Below, piece by piece: positions 1 through 7,899 of a stretch of DNA of 64,000 nucleotides. The stretch comes from Leptospira fluminis. Lineage in GTDB: Bacteria > Spirochaetota > Leptospiria > Leptospirales > Leptospiraceae. The translations under genes were made by a program, and so were the position numbers. Under the pieces are notes generated by a model. It did not search any database. It was not told where the DNA came from and was given only the letters and a program-made list of their open reading frames with translations. The stretch covers positions 186,001 through 250,000 of the forward strand of contig NZ_RQEV01000003.1 of NCBI RefSeq assembly GCF_004771275.1, read 5' to 3'. Position 1 is the first letter of the stretch, and the number at the start of each line of letters is the position of its first letter.

Positions 1-133
1 AGCCCGCAAATAAGTTTCCTGAGCGACGTCGTCGATTGCGTAGGAAAAGCGTTCATACAAATAGCGGGAGATCGCCGCTAGGACGATCTCCCGAGTATTA
101 TCGACGAAGCGGGAAAATTCCTCCTCTCCCATA
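1..133 (-). CDS. ECF-type RNA polymerase sigma factor, N-terminal part (runs off the left edge)
   Basis: Only the first 44 codons are present; the gene continues beyond base 1. The sequence reads as region 2 of a sigma-70-family extracytoplasmic-function sigma factor: an amphipathic helix is followed by the motif DDVAQETYLRA, which matches the region 2.2 core-binding signature (D-D-x-x-Q-E-x-x-x-R-A). A GGAGGG ribosome-binding sequence sits directly before the ATG. It lies 20 bases downstream of the LTXXQ periplasmic protein gene on the same strand, so co-transcription is likely. Such pairs usually form envelope-stress circuits. The regulon and any anti-sigma factor cannot be judged from this fragment. 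Confidence 0.75.
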
Positions 134-153
134 AACCCTCCGACGAAAAAGGA

Positions 154-615
154 TCAGCCTTCTTCCTTCTCTTTCCGGAATTTATCTTGGAACTTCGTAA
201 TCAGATCCGCCAGCTTATTTCGTTGTGCCGGGGTCAGAATTGCGTGAAACTCGACCGCTTTTTTCAGAATAAAAGTCCGGAGTTCCCCTTTTTTCTTTTC
301 TCTTTCCTGACCGTACTTGTTCCATTTATCAACATTCAGTTTTTCGCCGCGAATTTCATCCACAGCCTCTTTAGGAAGAAAATGTCCTTCTGGCAGATTC
401 AATTCTTTTCGTTTTGCAAGAACTTCACCTTTGATCTTTTCTAAGGTCGCGGCTTGGGACTCGTTTAACTCCAATTCGGATTTCAATTTTTGCACGACCA
501 TTTCCGCCCTTTTTTCAGGGGAAAGCCATTTATGATGACCGCAACCTTGTGCGAAGACGATAGCCGAACTAATCACGGCAAGGATAGCGGTCATTTTTGC
601 AACTTTACGAAACAT
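154..615 (-). CDS. Spy/CpxP-like LTXXQ-motif periplasmic protein
   Basis: This 153-residue protein has an N-terminal hydrophobic segment ending around Ala-22/Gly-24 (AIVFAQGCG), consistent with export; the cysteine at about 25 could also be a lipobox, but the context is not ideal. The rest is charged and helical, with a first LNESQA motif near residue 51 and a second, LTPAQRNKL, near residue 128. This LTxxQ pattern is typical of the Spy/CpxP/ZraP/CnrX group of periplasmic chaperones and metal or stress sensors. GAGGAG lies 8 bases before the ATG. The gene sits between a response regulator and an ECF sigma factor, all in one direction, so it may sense envelope stress or metal for that sigma factor. 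That role is inferred. Confidence 0.65.
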   Translation of the reverse strand: MFRKVAKMTAILAVISSAIVFAQGCGHHKWLSPEKRAEMVVQKLKSELELNESQAATLEKIKGEVLAKRKELNLPEGHFLPKEAVDEIRGEKLNVDKWNKYGQEREKKKGELRTFILKKAVEFHAILTPAQRNKLADLITKFQDKFRKEKEEG

Positions 616-675
616 CTCTTTATCTCCTCGTTACTGATCCTCTGACCGAACGAGCAATCAACGGTTCCAAAAAAA

Positions 676-1350
676 TTAAACGGTATCAATGACTAAAATA
701 TTTTCCTGTGGGATCTCGTACTTAGTCGCAAGTTTAGAGACGACGGCATTCAACAGTTCGAAGTAATTCTTGTGAAAGTGAAACGCTTCCTCTATCTCCA
801 AAAAGAAACGTCTTGCCTGCGATAATTCTTTTAAGACAAAACTGATTTCCTGAACGATTCTTTCGGGAGTTTTCCCGTAAGGACAACCGACCAACCTCAC
901 TCCCGCTCCGTAACCTTCTTTGGAAATTTTCTGAATGGAAAAAGGGAACTCCTTCTTATCAATCAAAGAAGTTTGCTCGATTCTCAACGCCGATTTAATT
1001 TTCGCGAGTAGCGAATTCGGTTCGAAGGGCTTCAACAAGTAAGCCGCCAATTGACCGCTAGCTGCCGCCTGCAGGATGTTTTCCCTTTCGTTACTTACAG
1101 TTAAAAAAATGATGGGTCTGTTCTTGTTCTTATCGGGAATCCTTTCGACCAATCTAAGACCGGACAAAAGCGGCATTTGATTGTCCAAAAGAATCAGATC
1201 GTAGACGTCTTTTTTAAGTTTCAATTCCGCGGCAACACCGTCTACGACGTGATCTACTTCGAAATTATATCTTTCCAGAAAATGGATCAAAAGATCTGCG
1301 GAGGTTTCGTCGTCTTCCGCCAGGAGAACTTTATAGGATCGATACGACAT
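676..1350 (-). CDS. Response regulator with N-terminal receiver domain and unassigned C-terminal domain
   Basis: The 224-residue protein begins with a canonical receiver domain: acidic pocket E12-D13-D14, phosphoacceptor D56 in LLDNQMP, T84 and K107 (LLKPF). From about residue 130 there is a second region of roughly 95 residues that does not look like a helix-turn-helix, GGDEF or kinase output domain; it contains a helical stretch rich in aromatic and charged residues (FFLEIEEAFHFHKNYFELL). The receiver is clear, the output is unknown. It is 60 bases upstream of the LTXXQ gene, on the same strand, so the three genes at the left edge may share a transcript. No partner kinase is adjacent. Confidence 0.85.
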   Translation of the reverse strand: MSYRSYKVLLAEDDETSADLLIHFLERYNFEVDHVVDGVAAELKLKKDVYDLILLDNQMPLLSGLRLVERIPDKNKNRPIIFLTVSNERENILQAAASGQLAAYLLKPFEPNSLLAKIKSALRIEQTSLIDKKEFPFSIQKISKEGYGAGVRLVGCPYGKTPERIVQEISFVLKELSQARRFFLEIEEAFHFHKNYFELLNAVVSKLATKYEIPQENILVIDTV

Positions 1351-1451
1351 GGCCTGAATGCCTTTTTGTGCCCTTTTACCGGGAGAATGATCGGGAACTC
1401 GTTAAAAATCCCACTCGGTTGAGATTGAACCTCCTTATACTTCTCGTCGAT

Positions 1452-1498
1452 AAAAAAAAACCGGTCGGGGGGAAGCGGCTAATGACCCCGGACCGGTT
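1452..1498 (-). terminator. Rho-independent terminator of the PLC-like gene
   Basis: Reading the minus strand, an 8-base arm AACCGGTC, extended by four G-C pairs across a one-base bulge, pairs with GACCGGTT and is followed by nine T residues. It starts about 38 bases past the stop codon of the phosphodiesterase gene (1536-2819) and separates it from the response regulator gene downstream. Confidence 0.85.
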
Positions 1499-1535
1499 GC
1501 GTAATGAGGATGGATTCCGTTCGGGAACGAAAGGG

Positions 1536-2819
1536 TTATCTACCCTTTTCCCAATAGCCTTCCCTGTATTGGTCGGTCAGATCGACCCAAACATCGGAGG
1601 CTCCTTTGGAAGTTTTGGTTTCCTGCAGTTTCGTGGTTTCGTACGGGGTGAGTGGAGCGGAGAATTGCCAACCGTACGCCGCGCAGGCGCTTCGGCCGTT
1701 ACTCCAATTGCCTGAGGAATCCGTAATCGCCCAATTGCCTAAACCGTCTTTGCAGGCGTAACGGAAATTTACGGAGCAATTATTATCGTTCCAGCGACCG
1801 TCGCTCCGGATCTGGGCGCAATGCTCGTTGTTATTGTAGTTGTTCGGTTCCCCGGCCCCCCAAGACCAGAGTCCTAATTTTGCGAAATCCGGATTGAATT
1901 GGTCGATTCCGAAAACGCTTATACCGCAGGACAACATTTGCGGAATATTAGAATTCGTAAATGTTCCGGTTTCTTTTACTCCGTCGTAAATTCCGAAGTA
2001 ATTGGTACTGTCGTTATATACTCTGGTCATGGAAGAATCGTAAGTACTTCTACTCCAGTTACAATCCGGGTACCCTCGAAAATCCTTGGGATGGATGGAG
2101 AAATTCCCGAAGAACATCTGTTTAAAATAGGAGTTCCATGCGCCCGGATAGCAGAAGTCGCTCATGAGAAGGATCCTTTTGCCGGAAGAAAGCATGTCCT
2201 TTAGCTTAGGCATAGTATCGGGACTCGGAACGTCGCCGCAAGCTCCGGTGGAATATTCGTAAAGATAAGGGCCTAGATAACTTTTGACGATATTCAAAAA
2301 TTGATCCGCTCGATTGTCTATATAATCCTCTATGTACAGAATGATGATCTCGTTCTGGTTTTGCGGAGCGGAGATCCAATTTTGGATTTCGGAGAGTCCG
2401 TTTCCTACAGGGCGGTCAAAGACGTTGCATCCTACTCCGTTGGCCTGCGCATGACAAAGTAGAAAATCTTTGGCGAAATGCGCTCCCAAAACGTAATGCA
2501 CGTCGAGTTCGATGAATCGGGCCCCTAGACGAAGCTGGTCAGTGATCGAATATTGTTGGTTGGGAAACGAATAGGAAAAGAAAGGACCGGCGTATGCCCT
2601 ACTGTTATAAGAATTGTGAGTCCCGTAAAAGAGCGCTTTATGAACGGGCAGATTTACTTCTCTTTGAATTTGCCTTTGGATACCGATTGCTTTCGCTTCA
2701 GGAGATTGCTCGAATAAATCGATCGGATTCGGGACAACGGCTCCCCGACTCGCCATTAGGCCGTTGCCGGCCGACAAAAGCAGGGCAAGGACCAAAAAAG
2801 GATACGTTCTCTTCATCAA
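1536..2819 (-). CDS. Secreted PI-PLC-like phosphodiesterase with C-terminal C-type-lectin-like sequence
   Basis: The 427-residue product starts with a signal peptide (hydrophobic to about residue 24, MASRG). The central region resembles the X domain of phosphatidylinositol-specific phospholipase C: the first His lies in FYGTHNSYNS (about 64-73) and an acidic/His cluster lies in RFIELDVHYV (about 101-110). From about residue 315 the sequence is lectin-like: WSWGAGEPNN, then EHC, GRWNDNNC and YACK are the conserved C-terminal half of a C-type lectin fold. After it come segments resembling the N-terminal half (GRSACAAYGWQFSAPLT, then VWVDLTDQYREGYW), so the halves appear in swapped order. A candidate promoter and a strong terminator suggest a single-gene unit. 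Predicted to act outside the cell on a phosphoinositide- or phosphodiester-containing substrate; substrate and activity are inferred. Confidence 0.75.
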   Translation of the reverse strand: MMKRTYPFLVLALLLSAGNGLMASRGAVVPNPIDLFEQSPEAKAIGIQRQIQREVNLPVHKALFYGTHNSYNSRAYAGPFFSYSFPNQQYSITDQLRLGARFIELDVHYVLGAHFAKDFLLCHAQANGVGCNVFDRPVGNGLSEIQNWISAPQNQNEIIILYIEDYIDNRADQFLNIVKSYLGPYLYEYSTGACGDVPSPDTMPKLKDMLSSGKRILLMSDFCYPGAWNSYFKQMFFGNFSIHPKDFRGYPDCNWSRSTYDSSMTRVYNDSTNYFGIYDGVKETGTFTNSNIPQMLSCGISVFGIDQFNPDFAKLGLWSWGAGEPNNYNNNEHCAQIRSDGRWNDNNCSVNFRYACKDGLGNWAITDSSGNWSNGRSACAAYGWQFSAPLTPYETTKLQETKTSKGASDVWVDLTDQYREGYWEKGR

Positions 2820-2890
2820 TTTTCACCTAAGTTTTTGTTATTATCCTACCTCCTTGCCTGACGGAAGACACAAGCCGTACTTATATATTA

Positions 2891-2920
2891 CTTATATTCC
2901 GGATTTTTTATTTAAAACAA
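2891..2920 (-). promoter_or_regulatory. Candidate sigma-70 promoter for the PLC-like gene
   Basis: On the minus strand TTGTTT (-35, bases 2920-2915) and TATAAG (-10, bases 2896-2891) are separated by 18 bases in an AT-rich stretch, about 70 bases before the ATG of the phosphodiesterase gene. The -10 matches the consensus at 5 of 6 positions, the -35 at only 3 of 6. No experimental support. Confidence 0.35.
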
Positions 2921-2932
2921 TCGATATAATTT

Positions 2933-4207
2933 TTATTCGTTTGTCTTCAAACAATCTGTCAACACTTCTTGGAATTTGGGAGAAGTCAGAATTTGATAGT
3001 GAGACAAACCGAATAGTACTCGGACTCTTTTTTCGGGATTTGACTTCTTTCGATACACTCGTTCGGAAAGAGCTTCGAGACTGGATTTCTCCACGATGCC
3101 ATCTCCGATCCAGCTCGACCAGTCGCCCGGTTTTTCCGAAACAAGGCTATAGACCTGGGTCGCATTCACTTCGTCCAGCTCTCCGAAATAGAATTCCTGT
3201 CCGTATCTTCCGATCGGATCTTTTTTTTGCCAATCTTCCTCTCGGATCAATCCGTGGGACAAATCCTTCATCGCGTCGCTTCTTTGGTTACCGATGTATC
3301 CGATCAGATTTACCGGAAACACCGGCAAGGATTCCGCGCCTAACCCCAGCCAAAATCCGATCTTTTCTATATAGGATCCTCCGTCGGGGGAGCTCACAAA
3401 TAGCGCATGACGTATCCTTTCCGAAAACCGAAATCCTTCTTTCCCAGCCAGATAAAAAGCGCTCCTTAAAATCAAGCCGCCTTGGCTGTAGGATAAAAAA
3501 TCCGTTTTCTCGTTTTGAAATTCCGGCGAGGTAAGCAGATCCTTGAGGAGAGAGTATAACGCCTCGCCGTTTTTAGAAATATGGGCCCCCGGATTAAAAC
3601 GTAGGTATATCGGATAATAACCTTCCCGAACCATAGTCGCAACCGGACTAAACGCACCCTCGGCGCTCCAAAGTCCTTCGTCACAAAACAAACCCGGTAC
3701 ACATATCACTGTTCTTGTCAAACCGGAACGTTGCCAATCTTGCAGCACCTCCCTTGCGTTCGCATCTCTTCCGTTCAATCGAAAGGAAGGTCGAATGGTG
3801 GACGTGGCCACGAAGTCCGCAAAGGATTCCCCTACTATGCTGGACACGGGGATATTCTCGAAGAGCTTTTTTTTAACGAACGAATCCGCCTGATCCAGGG
3901 AACCCAATGCGGTTTGCATGGCGGCCGCAGTGGACTCGAGAGCCCGAATCAATCCCGAATTCGTTTTTTCCGAAGCCCGTTGTAAGGAAGAGCCGGTTTC
4001 CCGAAAAAGGGAAGCTAATTCCGTTCTTTCCAACACGGGGGCATCCGACAATTCCGTTAACTTTTGGGACATCCATTCGAAAGAAGAAGTCAAAAGGGAC
4101 CGTACTCCTTCCAGAGTTCCCAAAGAGACATCGGAAGCGAGACGGACTGCACCCTTACTTAGTTTAAAGCTAGGATCGGTAGGTTTGTATAATTCGTCGG
4201 AAGGCAT
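2933..4207 (-). CDS. Alpha/beta hydrolase, lipase/PGAP1-like
   Basis: This 424-residue protein has no evident signal peptide. The first 130 residues are helical and lack a recognised domain. The hydrolase core starts at TVICVPGLFCDEGLWS (about 171-186), where the PGLF loop would form the oxyanion hole. The nucleophile elbow is SYSQGG (about 240), with Ser in the context S-x-S-x-G in place of the more common G-x-S-x-G. A candidate catalytic His is in FGLSHYQIL near the C terminus and an Asp lies in GDGIVE before it. The family acts on lipid or ester substrates; the actual substrate is unknown. It is transcribed on its own or with the kinase gene cluster that lies 60 bases upstream. Confidence 0.75.
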   Translation of the reverse strand: MPSDELYKPTDPSFKLSKGAVRLASDVSLGTLEGVRSLLTSSFEWMSQKLTELSDAPVLERTELASLFRETGSSLQRASEKTNSGLIRALESTAAAMQTALGSLDQADSFVKKKLFENIPVSSIVGESFADFVATSTIRPSFRLNGRDANAREVLQDWQRSGLTRTVICVPGLFCDEGLWSAEGAFSPVATMVREGYYPIYLRFNPGAHISKNGEALYSLLKDLLTSPEFQNEKTDFLSYSQGGLILRSAFYLAGKEGFRFSERIRHALFVSSPDGGSYIEKIGFWLGLGAESLPVFPVNLIGYIGNQRSDAMKDLSHGLIREEDWQKKDPIGRYGQEFYFGELDEVNATQVYSLVSEKPGDWSSWIGDGIVEKSSLEALSERVYRKKSNPEKRVRVLFGLSHYQILTSPKFQEVLTDCLKTNE

Positions 4208-4267
4208 AATCTCTTACGATCCGATAATAAACGACGGATCCGCGAAAAGGTCCATCGAATTTTATCT

Positions 4268-5404
4268 TTAAACCGCGCAGGGAAGATCCAAGAAAAACCG
4301 CGTATACTCCATCGGCACGCTCTCGAACGAAAGATAACCTCCGTGCTCCTTTACGATACTCAGGCTTACGGATAAGCCCAAGCCGGTCCCCTTGTCCGCT
4401 TCCTTAGTGGTAAAAAACGTATTAAAAATGGATCTACCGATTTCGGGAGGAATTCCCACCCCAGTATCTTCGACCGTGATTCTGACCCAAGGTTTATTTC
4501 CCATGTCCACCATTTTGGCGAAAACGCTCACCCGCTTATCGTCGTAATAACCTTCGTTTTTTTGGTTCAAGGAATCTATGGAATTGTTCACCAAATTCAA
4601 AAGAACTTGTAGGATCTGTCCTTCTTTGCATAAAACCGGACACACATCTTCCGTAGTGTCGACTTGCAGGAAAATTTTGCTCATCTTAGCTCTTTGCTCC
4701 GAGATGGATTTCATCTTGATCAAGCTATGCGTAAGCGTTACTTTTTCGAACTGCCCCTTTTCCTGACGCGCGAATCGGAGAAGATCCTTAACCATCACGG
4801 AGATCCTCTCCCCTTCCGTCTGGATTTTAATCGCCATGCGTTTCACCTTCTCAACATCGGATTCGCCTTTTTCTATCATTCTGGCATAATCTATGATAGC
4901 CATAATCGGATTGTTGATTTCGTGCGCCATCGCTCCCGCTAAGAAGCCCATCGCCTCCAGTTTCTGACTCTGCCTGAGCTGTTCTTCTATCTCGAATTTG
5001 TCTCGTTCGGCTTTTCTTCTGGCTTCGGTTTCTTCGCTCTCTCTTAAGGCTCTTTTAAGCGCGGGAACCAATTTCACTAAACGATCTTTCAATACGTAGT
5101 CCGTAGCGCCTCTGGTTAATGTCTGGATTGCGGCGTCTTCTCCGTATGTTCCCGAAACGAAAATGAAAGGCGTGGACGGACAAGCTTCCTTAGCAAGAGT
5201 CAGTGCGGACAAACCGTCGAAATTCGGTAGAGAAAAGTCCGAAAAAATGAAATCCGGTTTTTCCTCCACGATAGCTTTTAGATAAGCTTCGCGGTCCTGT
5301 ACATGTAGGGAAACGTATTCCACACCTCCTCTTTTAAGTTCTCGCTGGATCAGTTCCAAGTCCGTAGGTGAATCCTCTAAAAAAAGAAATTTAAGACGCT
5401 TCAT
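4268..5404 (-). CDS. Receiver-histidine kinase hybrid (REC-HisKA-HATPase), soluble
   Basis: The 378-residue product has an N-terminal receiver domain (E10-D11, phosphoacceptor D56 in FSDFSLP, K in YVLKDRL) followed by a short coiled linker (about 125-150), a HisKA dimerisation domain with phosphorylatable His about 161 in AMAHEINNP, and an ATPase domain with N box (LLNLVNNSIDSL), G1 (VEDTGVGIP) and G2 (GTGLGLS). There is no membrane segment, so it is cytoplasmic. REC-first kinases relay signals from another kinase, here plausibly the membrane kinase at 5853-7640 through the single-domain regulator between them. The three genes are separated by 1 and 3 bases on the same strand. Confidence 0.9.
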   Translation of the reverse strand: MKRLKFLFLEDSPTDLELIQRELKRGGVEYVSLHVQDREAYLKAIVEEKPDFIFSDFSLPNFDGLSALTLAKEACPSTPFIFVSGTYGEDAAIQTLTRGATDYVLKDRLVKLVPALKRALRESEETEARRKAERDKFEIEEQLRQSQKLEAMGFLAGAMAHEINNPIMAIIDYARMIEKGESDVEKVKRMAIKIQTEGERISVMVKDLLRFARQEKGQFEKVTLTHSLIKMKSISEQRAKMSKIFLQVDTTEDVCPVLCKEGQILQVLLNLVNNSIDSLNQKNEGYYDDKRVSVFAKMVDMGNKPWVRITVEDTGVGIPPEIGRSIFNTFFTTKEADKGTGLGLSVSLSIVKEHGGYLSFESVPMEYTRFFLDLPCAV

Positions 5405-5405
5405 T

Positions 5406-5849
5406 TTAAATCACCGATTTATTCACGATACACCAATATTGCCCGATTTCGGTGACGGTAGTTATGAGTTTCTCGAATTCCACGGGTTTGACTATATAGC
5501 TGTTCACTCCTAATTCGTAACTTTCCACTATGTCCTTCTCCTCGGAGGAGGAAGTCAGCATAATGACCGGAACCAATTTGAGTTTGTTGTCCGCCTTCAT
5601 CGCTTTCAAAACTTCCAACCCGTCCACCTTAGGCATTTTTAAGTCGAGAAGGACGAATAACGGAACTTCGTTTACGTCCCGATCCGCGAATCTCCCGCGA
5701 CAAAACAGGAAATCGAGAGCCTCCTCCCCATCCCGAACATGTGCGATACGATTGAACAGATTTCTCTTTTTAAATCCTCTCATTGTCAACTCGGCATCGC
5801 TCGGATTATCTTCCGCATATAGAATCTCGAAATTCCGCGAGTTATTCAT
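5406..5849 (-). CDS. Single-domain response regulator, Rcp1-like
   Basis: All 147 residues form a receiver domain: acidic pair in [10 protein letters not shown], phosphoacceptor D69 in LLDLKMP, the switch residues in [11 protein letters not shown] and the conserved Lys in YIVKPVEF. The long beta2-alpha2 region and the loop around [13 protein letters not shown] are typical of the Rcp1 group that partners phytochrome-like or CHASE3 kinases. There is no output domain, so it probably shuttles phosphate between the flanking kinases. It is separated from the downstream hybrid by one base (stop to start) and from the upstream kinase by three. Confidence 0.9.
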   Translation of the reverse strand: MNNSRNFEILYAEDNPSDAELTMRGFKKRNLFNRIAHVRDGEEALDFLFCRGRFADRDVNEVPLFVLLDLKMPKVDGLEVLKAMKADNKLKLVPVIMLTSSSEEKDIVESYELGVNSYIVKPVEFEKLITTVTEIGQYWCIVNKSVI

Positions 5850-5852
5850 AAT

Positions 5853-7640
5853 TTAAACCTCCGAAGGCAACGTAAAATAGAACGTCGCCCCTTTATTTTT
5901 TTCTCCTTCGGCCCAAACTCTTCCCCCGTGACGACTCACGATCTTTTCCACTATCGCGAGCCCGATCCCGGTTCCTTCAAATTCATCGGGAGAATGCAGC
6001 CTTTGGAATATTTTAAATAACTTATGCGCATATTGATGGTCGAACCCGGCCCCGTTATCCCGCACGTAATACGTATTCTCCCCGTCTCCGACCGAGCCCC
6101 CGATCTCCACCATAGCGTCGTTCTTTTTGGAGGAGTATTTGAAAGCGTTGGAAATCAGGTTCATCAAAACCTGTTTGATCATGGGCGAATCTCCGTAAGC
6201 CGGGGATAATTCCGCGATATGTACGTCATGCGCAAAGGCGGGTCTATTAAGCTCCAATGAAACGATACAGTCTCGGACGAGTCGATTCATATCGACCGGA
6301 TCCAATTTAGGGTCGTTCTTCGAAATTCTATAAAACTCGAGAAGATCGTCGATCAGTTGCCCCATGACCTTTGTGTTTTTCATGATCACACCCAAGAGAC
6401 GATTGCCTTCTGCGTCCAAAACTTCGGAATAATCCTCCACTAGGATTTTCGTAAACCCGTCTATCCCGCGGATCGGGGAGCGTAAATCGTGGGAAACGGA
6501 ATAGCTAAAAGCCTCCAATTCTCGATTCGCATTTTCGGCCTTTTTTAGATTTTTTTCCAGTCGTAGATTCAATTCCTTGATCTGCCTTTCCTTCAAAAAA
6601 CGATCCGTGACTTCCGTCACAAGAACCACTCGACCGATAGGATCGCCGAGACGGTCCTTCAACAACCTTACGTTCACTTCCAGAATGGATTCTTCCGGAC
6701 CCGGTTTGACGGCATGCATGGAAAACCTGCTGGATTCCCTTTTGAAAAACTCTTGAATGACGACCAAAGAATCTTCGAGATTCGTACCATCGGAAGAATC
6801 GACTTTTGCAATCGTAAATCCGCACTTCCGAATCCAGATCCGCCAATCCTCTTGAAGAACCGGAATGCTTCCTACCAATTCCAGAATCCTAGCGTTACAA
6901 AGAAAGATCCGTTCCTCCTTATCGATCGCAAAGACCCCGTCCGCCATATTGTTCAGGATCGATTCCAAAAGATTGTTCTGGTCGGATAAACTTTTCTCCG
7001 CGTTCAACCTTCTCTCGGACTCCTTTTTTAAGATCCGAAACAGTGCCGTCAGAAGAAAAAGATTGAAGATCGAAAAGATCAAAATGATGATCTGCCCGAT
7101 ATCTATCCTAGTTTGGAATATTGCGGCCCTTTCCTGGAACAGGGCTTTCTCGGCAACCTTCATCTCCTCCAAGATCCCGAGTATCTTTTCCCAAAAGGGC
7201 GAATTGACCGGAACTACCGTAAGAGCGGAGTCGCCCAGAAGATGAACCAAAGATTCGAGTTTTCGGACACGCTCCTGTTGTTTCGGATTTTCCCTGGTTA
7301 GAATTCTCAGTTCTACGATCTTGATCTCCGTCGTATATAAGGACTTCCCGAAAACTTCACGGAAAGATCCGCCGACCGTGCCCGCATAACGGATCGCCAA
7401 TATTTCAGAATCCTTAATATTAGAAGAAATTGATTCCAGTTTCAGCATAATCTCCCGGGTATTTTCCTCCGAAGACTTAGCTTTGGCCAATGTAAGATGA
7501 TTCCAGAAGAAAGCTCCGCCTATCGCCGCTACCATCGATACGGCAAGGAGAAAGCCGACCGTCAATTTTTGGGAATAACTTAAGGTAAACATAAACAAAG
7601 CGGCACCGAAAGATCGTACACAGCGGAAATCCGAGTGCAA
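5853..7640 (-). CDS. Membrane sensor histidine kinase with CHASE3-like sensor and PAS domain
   Basis: The 595-residue protein has two membrane segments (about 22-45 and 175-200) flanking an extracytoplasmic helical sensor resembling CHASE3, then a coiled linker, a PAS domain (about 225-345, ILNNMADGVFAID), a second coiled coil, HisKA with His near 384 (YSVSHDLRSP), and an ATPase domain (LMNLISNAFKYSS; DNGAGFD; GTGIGLAIVEK). A second possible start is the Met at residue 17 (base 7592), which would place the first membrane helix nearer the N terminus and may be the real one. It is the first gene of a three-gene signalling operon. The signal it senses is unknown. Confidence 0.9.
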   Translation of the reverse strand: MHSDFRCVRSFGAALFMFTLSYSQKLTVGFLLAVSMVAAIGGAFFWNHLTLAKAKSSEENTREIMLKLESISSNIKDSEILAIRYAGTVGGSFREVFGKSLYTTEIKIVELRILTRENPKQQERVRKLESLVHLLGDSALTVVPVNSPFWEKILGILEEMKVAEKALFQERAAIFQTRIDIGQIIILIFSIFNLFLLTALFRILKKESERRLNAEKSLSDQNNLLESILNNMADGVFAIDKEERIFLCNARILELVGSIPVLQEDWRIWIRKCGFTIAKVDSSDGTNLEDSLVVIQEFFKRESSRFSMHAVKPGPEESILEVNVRLLKDRLGDPIGRVVLVTEVTDRFLKERQIKELNLRLEKNLKKAENANRELEAFSYSVSHDLRSPIRGIDGFTKILVEDYSEVLDAEGNRLLGVIMKNTKVMGQLIDDLLEFYRISKNDPKLDPVDMNRLVRDCIVSLELNRPAFAHDVHIAELSPAYGDSPMIKQVLMNLISNAFKYSSKKNDAMVEIGGSVGDGENTYYVRDNGAGFDHQYAHKLFKIFQRLHSPDEFEGTGIGLAIVEKIVSRHGGRVWAEGEKNKGATFYFTLPSEV

Positions 7641-7686
7641 CTACAATCCATCAAAACAGTGAATATTACGACTTTTTCATTTAAAA

Positions 7687-7715
7687 TTGACACAAAAAAG
7701 CAATTTATTTTTAAG
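7687..7715 (+). promoter_or_regulatory. Candidate sigma-70 promoter in the kinase/MBOAT divergent region
   Basis: A perfect TTGACA (7687-7692) is followed after 17 bases by TTTAAG (7710-7715, 4 of 6 matches). It points toward the MBOAT gene, leaving a leader of about 180 bases. The divergent gap of 259 bases (7641-7899) otherwise holds no gene that I can see. Confidence 0.4.
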
Positions 7716-7899
7716 CTATCCTATAGGACTTCTTAATTCGGAAAAAAAAGACAGGAAAGTACGCTTGTATACTCGGACTCTGCGAAACGGAACTTTCCGA
7801 CACCGGAAATGCGACATAGATTTGACTCAGGTTGCCCATCCATTCAAGTTGACCTGTCCACTTCGTTCGTAAAACTGTCGAAGATCCGTTTTCGACCCG

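Noticed and set aside
2764..3534. 256-codon open frame on the plus strand
   Set aside because: It runs antisense to the PLC-like and hydrolase genes, crosses their junction, and its product is rich in Arg/Ser/Pro without any domain; an overlap artefact.
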